A stretch of 64,000 nt of DNA from Gnetum montanum (taxonomy: Eukaryota > Streptophyta > Gnetopsida > Gnetales > Gnetaceae): NCBI GenBank assembly GCA_015680685.1, contig MNCI01013753.1:262923-326922 (forward strand), in the 5' to 3' direction. Below are positions 57,723-64,000 of this stretch, in pieces. How positions within the stretch are numbered: position 1 is the first letter of the stretch; every line of letters starts with the position of its first letter. The translations under genes and the position numbers were made by a program. The notes beneath the pieces are model-generated. The model saw only the letters and a program-made list of their open reading frames with translations. It was not told the origin of the DNA and searched no databases.

Positions 57723-60272
57723 CTACGAAGCCTTATTTGATGGAGAAGTGTTTGGAGGCTCAACCGTTTGTGGTTGTGAGAGCTTTTTTAGGATTTTGGT
57801 TTTGAAGAAAGGTCTTCTCCTTGTACGATTGTTAGAACTAGCAATGGATTGAAGGTTTATAGCTCTCATAGCATTATGTTGCTGCAGTTGAGTGGGGAGT
57901 TCCCCTTGCATTGTTGGAGTAGGTGGTAACGAAGCTATTAGTGTGAGAGTTATGGATGGATTTGGAGGATGGTATGCATGTGGTGTGTCTCTCCCAAGAG
58001 AAGGAGTCCTATAGTACTCCTAAAATTGGTAGTGACGTTGTGGGGTAACGTAACCAACAGAGTCACTTGGAGAGATTGGCTGCTGCACGTAGTAGCCATA
58101 TGAATCTGATTGCCGGTAAGGGTATTGTTGCCTTGGCGGTGGCATCCCCCATGACTGTGGGTATTGCCACTACTGGTGTTGCTCAATAGGTTATGGTGGA
58201 GTTCCACTTGGATAATACGTTGATGATTGGTGGAACTGCCTTGGGTTAACTTGGGGATAAGGTAACCATCGAGGTGCCTACCATTTGTTAAGTCTTAGGT
58301 TGAGTGCATACACCCCAAACTCTTGCAGATGTGAGATTATTGGGCAACATCCTTAGGATGGTCATACTGACATATCTCACATCCACTCTCATTTTCCATA
58401 TTGGAATCCACAACCTCTTCAGTGATACCACTTTAACCTTACCTTTGTTACGTGCATGGTCCAAATCCCTCTTCTTTTTCTTATCATGGTCACTACTGTG
58501 CTCCTTAGACTCCTCTATGATTTTTAAAATGGTTTCAAATCTACTATCTAAGGAGTCCCACATCTGATCTACCTTAGTCGACACTTTCGTTGTTAATTTT
58601 TGGAGCGGTAAGGTTTTCCTATTCACCAACTCTTCGAGTGATGACTCATCCTCATCTTCACAGAATCTCACTCCCCTCTTTCGAAGGGAAGGATCACAGT
58701 TATACTCTTCTGCGCTTTCTCTCTTACGTAGCTCTCCTTCTTCCTTAGCTACTTGCTCCAACAATCTATAAAACTCATGGGACCTAAGTTTAGATAATCT
58801 CCCTTGGGCATATGTCCCAAGGGTTCTCCTAGTTTCATGTCTTAGCCCATCTACGAGATGGCGTATTTAATCCCATCGTGTGTAACCATGGCCCAGGCAA
58901 CGATGTAGTAATGCATAATATCAGCCCATGGCAATATCCAAGGGTTCATGATTACCCTGCTTCCATCCTTAGATCTACTTCCGCAAGTTGGACACTTAGG
59001 AGTACGTCTGATACTTATCGTTAAATAGTTCTAGCATTGTACTCCACCTTTGAATGGATTCCGGTTCTAAGGACTGGTACCAACTTTTCACTTCTTTTAT
59101 GAGTGTCCTTGGGAACAACTTTAATTTTTACCACTCGTTTTCAATGTTCTGCAAGGAGCAGGCATCATGAAATGCCTGTAAGTGATTGTACGGATCAGCG
59201 TTGTATCCCCCTTCAAATCGTGGAATATTATTCATGTCTAGTCTCTTGATCCGGCTATCTTTTGGTGCCTTGTAAGTATTCTAATGGCCTCCATAATGTC
59301 TAACATGCTTTAGGTTGGAAGTAGGGGTTCATCATGGTCATTTCTCTCATGGCTTCTATGATGTCTACGTGGTTCCCTACTTTCCCTTCTTCCATGTCGT
59401 GATTTCCTAGAATGCCCTCATCCTCCCTCTCGACTCTCTCGTCGAGGTTTCTCATTTTGCTTACCCTTGTTCTCATGATGAGGTTCCTTATGTCTACATC
59501 CCGATGTTGAAGGAGAGGGTGAATGTGATGATGAAGGGGAAGAGGAAGGAAAACCATCACCATGACGATGTTTCCTACCTTCCCTTCGGTGATCTCGACC
59601 CTGATCATGATGATGATCAGAATGCTCGCCCTTATTTTGTGTTTGTGTTCCCTCATTGAACACTTGGTGTTCGTGGGGATCAGCACTAGTGTTGTGAATC
59701 ATGGAGCGAAGGTTCTAATACACTACCTCCTTACTATCATTAGGATGGGGAACATCATTTTGTGGAGAACCTATTGAAATAGGTTCTCCACCCTTAATTT
59801 CACTTATGATGGGTGAAGCATTATGGGGTCCTTTGCCCTTCAACAATGTGTGATAACTCTCTTGTCGCAAGTCGCATTGATGTTGCGCTTCTGTGGGATG
59901 GTAGTACCTTATGTTGTAATCACATGCAATGTACTCAGTGTATAATTATGACATGCCTATTCATGCAAGGACATGAAGGAGCATGTTGGGGACGACTCTA
60001 TCTAGAGGCAACACTATGTTACCCTCCAAGTCTCTCCAGTGCAATTGTTCGTCTTGATGGAAGAAAAAGGTAAAGTTGGATATATACTTATCGTGATGAG
60101 TATATACCACACTGAATTGTTGAGGAACTGGCATATTTTGGTTATGTGTGTTGTACTGCTGACTATCTCTAGTGTTGCTCTTACGCAGTGAAGTGCTTTT
60201 GTGTGGAGAAGAAGAAATTTTAGTCTTGTTTGGTGTGCTATTTACCGTTATGTTATATTTTCGTTTGATCAA
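57723..60272 (-). pseudogene. Element E gag (A type, decayed)
   Basis: Shares A's organisation: N-terminal region with 'HQDEQLHWRDLEGNIVLPL' (60000-60060); a basic His/Arg/Ser-rich region (59418-59702); the gag core near 58900-59230 ('KLKLFPRTLIKEV', 'WYQSLEPES'); an acidic/coiled part (58288-58764); and the knuckle near 58345-58385 reading 'CEICQYDHPKD' with the last Cys lost. The Asn/His/Gly/Gln-rich tail runs to about 57723. Several stops and frameshifts. The exact start is uncertain; the region opens about 70 bp after the primer site. Confidence 0.8.
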
Positions 60273-60343
60273 CCCTAGGGGTTCGTTTTAGCTCCCAAAG
60301 ATGTAAATGATTTCCTATGTTCTACATAGCACACAAACAACCA

Positions 60344-60363
60344 AGTCCCTGACAACGGCGCCA
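60344..60363 (-). other. Element E primer binding site (tRNA-Asp)
   Basis: Sense TGGCGCCGTTGTCAGGGAC, the best preserved site in the window; the first 11 bases equal the complement of the plant tRNA-Asp 3' end with CCA. Confidence 0.85.
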
Positions 60364-60364
60364 A

Positions 60365-61105
60365 TGATGAGTGGTGAGGTACCCCTACACTCAACCATAC
60401 GAATACGAGCATTACACACACGATCCAGTCAAACTCCAAGGACTAAGTGCTTACGCACCTTAATGAAACACTTAAGGTTAATTAATCATTGTCTTCCTAG
60501 ACTTACTTGTATCGTCACAGTTGTATAGTTAAGTAAGTCTGAGGTATATGATTTTTATGTCTTTTATATTTTTATCACCTATGCTAAGAGGTGAAGGGTG
60601 AAGAGACTAAATAACTAACTTTAATTAACTAAGTTCTAAGTATTCTAGCATCAGTATCCATTCCCACTTACCGTACACACCTTGAACTAGTGCAACGCTA
60701 CTAGGATTACCAAACGCTATTCGTTACTGGGTTACCAAATGTTACACATGTGCTCAAAGCGGTCGTACTAAATGCACTTAACTAGAAGAGTAAGGGTTGA
60801 GAGAGATTTAATTATCTAAGAAAGAAATTAAACATTTAACATTAATTAAGTCCTATTTAGCTTAGTCCATGCACTGCAAGGTTTATCAGAAAGTTTATCT
60901 TTATTTCCGTACACAAATGTGTGCTCAGGTACAATTTGCTCGAATAAAGATCTGTTCACTTTGAGACTCCTACTACGAGCACATGGAAATTATTCTACCT
61001 CTAGAATGGTAAAATTGCCAGAGTTTTGCTAAGCATCTAGATCTAGATGGATAAACAAGGGAAAGCTGCCTCTTATTTATAGAATTGACAGCGGGCTGCG
61101 ATATC
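60365..61105 (-). repeat. Element E 5' LTR, end-truncated
   Basis: 741 bp; lacks the terminal 28 bp (U3 start) after 'gatatc'. TATA box on minus in block 61073-61083. Confidence 0.88.
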
Positions 61106-61817
61106 CCTTACCACCTGAGGCCCTTATTGATCAATTCCACACCATCATAATTACTTATGCCTTTAGAACTAGTAGAATTACCCTAGAATCCTTTAACACT
61201 CATTCAATGTCCTTAATTTCCATCGTAATTTTAGGAAAATCTTAAAAATTCGGTATCTTTCATTGTGCCCTAATATTGATAGTTCGTGATATTGCATCAC
61301 AAAAACCTATATATACGTGACCCCCCCTCCCCTCCCCCCCCCCCAGCACCACTTGCCATAATTTTCAACTATTCACACGGGGGAGTTTTTCAAATTTCTC
61401 TCTACAACTTGCGATTGCGCATCCCTTGCTTTCATACCTATACCTCACTCACTGGTCCTCCGATTTTCATTCCATTTGAACCTACTTGAACCTGGAGTGC
61501 TTAGCTTAGTCATGGGGGACATGCACATGCCGAATAGTGCATAACTTTTTTGAAATTTGTCATCGCCCAAAGGACATTATCAAGGGTAATTAACTATGAA
61601 ATTAAGGATAAATGTGTCAAAAGTAATTTTATCCCCTTTGTGATACCGGGAAACTAGATTTGGAAACCACCTAAGCAAGAGGATTCAATATTATAATCTT
61701 TCGAGGACATTTTAATTAACATCACACAGAGATAAAGCAAATTTATTAAGGCAAGAAGTAAGGTATAACCTAACTTTGGTAACAACCTTACTGACGATTG
61801 GCCCCATGTGATTGCAG
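61106..61817 (+). other. Element B spacer upstream of ORF3
   Basis: Non-coding; includes a C-rich run at 61319-61346 and ends in 'gtgattgcag' directly before ORF3's ATG. Confidence 0.6.
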
Positions 61818-62586
61818 ATGGCCCAAAAACGTGGACAACAAGAAGGTCCTACTCAAGGTGGGAGCAAACGACCTAGGAGAGGTGAAGGACAAGTTCCTTC
61901 TAGATAGCATGTAGAGTAGGAGGAACAAGCATTTAACATCCACAAAGAGGACCCTGCTACTGTACAATCAAGGCAGGTAGAAGGAGGAGCTGTTGTAGTG
62001 CCTGAACAGGGACAACATCTCAAGTTGCCCCAAGATTATGTTCAAGCTATCCATGAAAGATCCATATTCACTGCAATGATTGTGGAATTAAATTTTGAAT
62101 CTTTCGCAGAATTTTCTCCAGAGGCCATTAGGGATCACCTCAAAGGATCCCCATTATGGCCTACCCTCTCTGAAAGCGATGCTTGGTACTTAGGGGAAAC
62201 ATACCAATTTTGGCACAACAAAGAAGAAGGCACCACAATTAACATTTTTGGTGTGACTATTGATTTCTCTGTTCAAGCCATTTTAGAAGTATTAAACCTT
62301 CCAAATACAAGGCCAAAGGTTGCTCAAAACTAGCTAGACACTTTCAGAACTGAGCAACTTAATAAACTGTTGATAGAAAATAAAAGGGTGGTGGAAAAAA
62401 AAAGAGAAGGCTGACTGGGATACCTCTATGGCACAAGCGCAAACTTACGCACATGCCAAGGCACTCAAGGCCTTACAAGAGGAGAAACTCTAGGCCATAC
62501 TTCAATGCCATCAAATCCCAAGACCTGGAGCACCAGATAAGGGAAAAGCATCCATGGAGAAGCCACCACCACCAGGAACTACATGA
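61818..62586 (+). pseudogene. Element B ORF3 (decayed)
   Basis: ATG at 61818 follows CAG directly (61815-61817), as in A and F. N-terminus 'MAQKRGQQEGPTQGGSKRPR', basic. After two early stops (61902, 61914 area) an open stretch 61998-62333 reads 'LPQDYVQAIHERSIFTAMIV', 'WPTLSESDAWYLGETYQFWH', 'GTTINIFGVTIDFSVQAILE'. The last part resembles the 'V-x-G-V-x-I-x-F-S-x-x-A-I' pattern of plant transposon proteins related to Athila ORF-1 (recall, not searched). Then Glu/Lys-rich helical sequence, a frameshift near 62400 and the terminus 'KPPPPGTT' with TGA at 62584-62586. Same start context and same end as ORF3 of element A. Confidence 0.65.
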
Positions 62587-62766
62587 GTTCCACTAATTTT
62601 GTAGCTATAGGATTTTCTTTTGCATTCTCTGTGTTGTGTTTGAATTTTGTTCTGATTCCACACTATGGCATGAATCCATTTCTCATTAGTCAATAATCCC
62701 ATACCTATCCACTGTGTAATCAATAGAGCTTGTTCTCACTTTAACTCAAGGATGAGTTTTCATTCA

Positions 62767-62778
62767 GTTGTGGGGGTA
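62767..62778 (+). other. Element B polypurine tract region
   Basis: GTTGTGGGGGTA directly before the 3' LTR. The G-run plus TA is conserved in A (1612-1625), C (34270-34280), D, E and F on their sense strands; likely plus-strand primer. Confidence 0.6.
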
Positions 62779-63381
62779 TGATGCGTCATGAATTTGTTGG
62801 TTGCGATATCACAGCCATGATATCACGTACACAATATCACGTATGTGATATCACAGCCTAGACGTGATATCATGTACGTGATATCACAACCTGTTTCCTC
62901 ATCTATAAATAAGAGGTAGACAAATCTAGTAGGCAGTTTTTAGGAGTTTTTTTTTGAGAGTTTTAAAGTTTAAGTTTTTAGGACATTAGTTTTTTCTCTC
63001 AACCCTTTTCTCCCAGTGCATGCCCATAGTGTGGTAATTGTAATTGTACAACATCCTTATTCAAGTGTGACGTACTTGGACACTCACATGATCGACAATA
63101 AAGATCGAGATTACTTCATTATTGTAGCATCCACTTAAGCTTAATTATTTAATTAATTGCTATTGTTATTTACTACTTTCTTAGTTAATATTTCTCTACC
63201 CTTATCTCCTAGTAACATGGAATGAGTACAACTTAATCACGAGCATTCAAGTGTGACTACTTGGTAACCCAGTAGTGTACTTAGGCCATGCGCTTGGTAA
63301 TCCCAGTGGTAGTCGTGCACGAGGTCTAAGATGTGTATAGATGATTAAGGAACAGATGCTCATCACACTTAGGCTAGCTTC

Positions 63382-63417
<36 letters not shown>

Positions 63418-63663
63418 GTTTAGTCGATATTATTTACCATTAGCCCCAGGAGTAGCATTAGTGTAGGAACATATCATACACCTCGCTTTGGACTAAACCA
63501 TATGTGACAAAGCTAATACTAGTTTAGGTGGGAAGACAGCGAACTACGATCTACGAGTAACTACCTAGATACCATAGCTAGTCCGTCTGTATTGTTTGAT
63601 CAGATCATGTGTGAAACGCTCATATTCGTATGGTTGAGTGTAGGGGTACCTCGCCACTCATCA
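62779..63663 (+). repeat. Element B 3' LTR
   Basis: 885 bp; begins TGATGCGTCATGAATTTG, ends CACTCATCA. GATATC-type palindromes at 62802-62890, TATA box 62904-62913, CT run 63384-63415. Confidence 0.92.
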
Positions 63664-63668
63664 TCATT
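63664..63668. repeat. Target site duplication of element B (right)
   Basis: TCATT, identical to 32370-32374. Confidence 0.88.
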
Positions 63669-64000
63669 TTTGTCTAAAAAATTCTTTGGGACTTCAAAGA
63701 TAACAAAACCCCAATTTTAGTTTCATGATTACTAATTAAAGCTAGTTATTGATTTTTTTATCGTCTCACCATTTTGATTATACATTTATATATTCACTTA
63801 CTAGAGTTCTGTATTTAAAATTTAGAGAGTTGAAATGATTTTTTATGTGTATGAAAGAGCTTTAAAGGATTATTGACCAATAGCTTATATAGTAGTAATT
63901 CATGTTGCATAGGTATTAAGTACTTTCACTACCAAACAACCTAACATAATAAGGTTTGAATTAGAAACAATGAGAACAATGAATTATTTTGTTGCAATTT
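63669..64000. other. Flank of element B, no gene recognised
   Basis: AT-rich; contiguous with 32280-32374 before B inserted. No coding signal. Confidence 0.5.

Larger units (their letters stand above)
48035..61105 (-). mobile_element. Element E: retroelement inserted in B (gag + protease only)
   Basis: Minus strand; 3' LTR 48035-48803 and 5' LTR 60365-61105. The 5' LTR lacks its last 28 bp relative to the 3' LTR, so the outer end and the right target duplication are lost. Order in sense: 5' LTR, primer site, gag of A type, protease, spacer, short ORF3 region, 3' LTR. RT, RNase H and integrase are missing. Element D is inserted at 49399 with AGTAG duplications. Confidence 0.88.
32375..63663 (+). 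mobile_element. Element B: outer retroelement of the nest (gag + ORF3, no pol)
   Basis: The plus-strand element has LTRs at 32375-33258 (884 bp) and 62779-63663 (885 bp). Both begin TGATG and end CATCA, flanked by perfect TCATT duplications 31.3 kb apart. Removing inserts C (33318-41890), the solo LTR (43574-46440) and E with D (48035-61105) leaves an element of about 6.8 kb: LTR, tRNA-Asp-type primer site, gag, spacer, ORF3, polypurine tract, LTR. No protease, RT or integrase is present, so it would have depended on a helper. The two LTRs agree at roughly nine positions in ten by eye, with mostly transition differences. Confidence 0.92.

Noticed and set aside
1-64000. Host protein-coding gene, defence system or biosynthetic cluster
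   Set aside because: Every supported coding trace belongs to a transposable element; nothing else reached a credible level.

Overview
This window looks like repeat-rich intergenic DNA from a large-genome seed plant. The evidence is: low G+C; plant-type Ty3/gypsy retrotransposons with FMDD-type reverse transcriptase and primer sites resembling tRNA-Asp; insertions nested several deep; solo LTRs; a SINE-like insertion; and no recognisable host gene. A gymnosperm is possible but cannot be shown from the sequence. Two runs of N (4359-4390 and 34644-35574) are assembly gaps. Every protein-coding trace I recognise is a decayed mobile-element gene.

Left part (1-12656): a complete but dead retroelement, 'A', on the minus strand (718-12651) with ATAAT target duplications. 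In sense order it has a 5' LTR, tRNA-Asp-like primer site, gag, protease, reverse transcriptase (RNase H missing), integrase, a long spacer, a third ORF ('ORF3') coding for a coiled-coil protein, and the 3' LTR.

Middle part (12657-32374): older, AT-rich DNA. It holds the 3' end of a related element ('F', 15183-17437), a Helitron-like replicase fragment (17414-18118), two stretches of unrecognised decayed ORFs, a separate gypsy-type gag relic (23470-24574), minisatellite-like arrays (22274-22580, 26590-27370), a pair of old LTRs in inverted orientation (about 27470-29556), a tRNA-derived SINE-like insertion inside one of them (28131-28262), and a non-LTR-like zinc-binding fragment (32062-32280).

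Right part (32375-63668): one large nest. The outer element 'B' (plus strand, 32375-63663, TCATT duplications) carries gag and ORF3 but no pol. Into B were inserted element 'C' (minus, 33318-41890, gag plus ORF3), a 2.87-kb solo LTR (43574-46440, CATAG duplications, inside B's gag), and element 'E' (minus, 48035-61105, gag plus protease only). C itself received a second copy of the same solo LTR (34349-37019, GATAG). E received element 'D' (minus, 49399-55441, AGTAG). B is therefore the oldest of this nest, and D and the first solo LTR are among the youngest layers.

A, B, C, D, E and F belong to one modular superfamily. They share LTR ends (TGATGA...ctCATCA), a TATA box, a polyadenylation signal and a primer-site type. 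The gag comes in two types (A/E and B/C/D). The 3' module (ORF3 plus U3) varies independently. ORF3 starts in a conserved setting, a potential splice acceptor directly followed by ATGRC, in both subgroups. D appears to be a recombinant: U5 and gag from the B/C type, 3' region and U3 from the E/F type, with the switch just after the gag stop codon. Only A keeps pol, and its integrase has lost all three catalytic residues, so no element here is autonomous.
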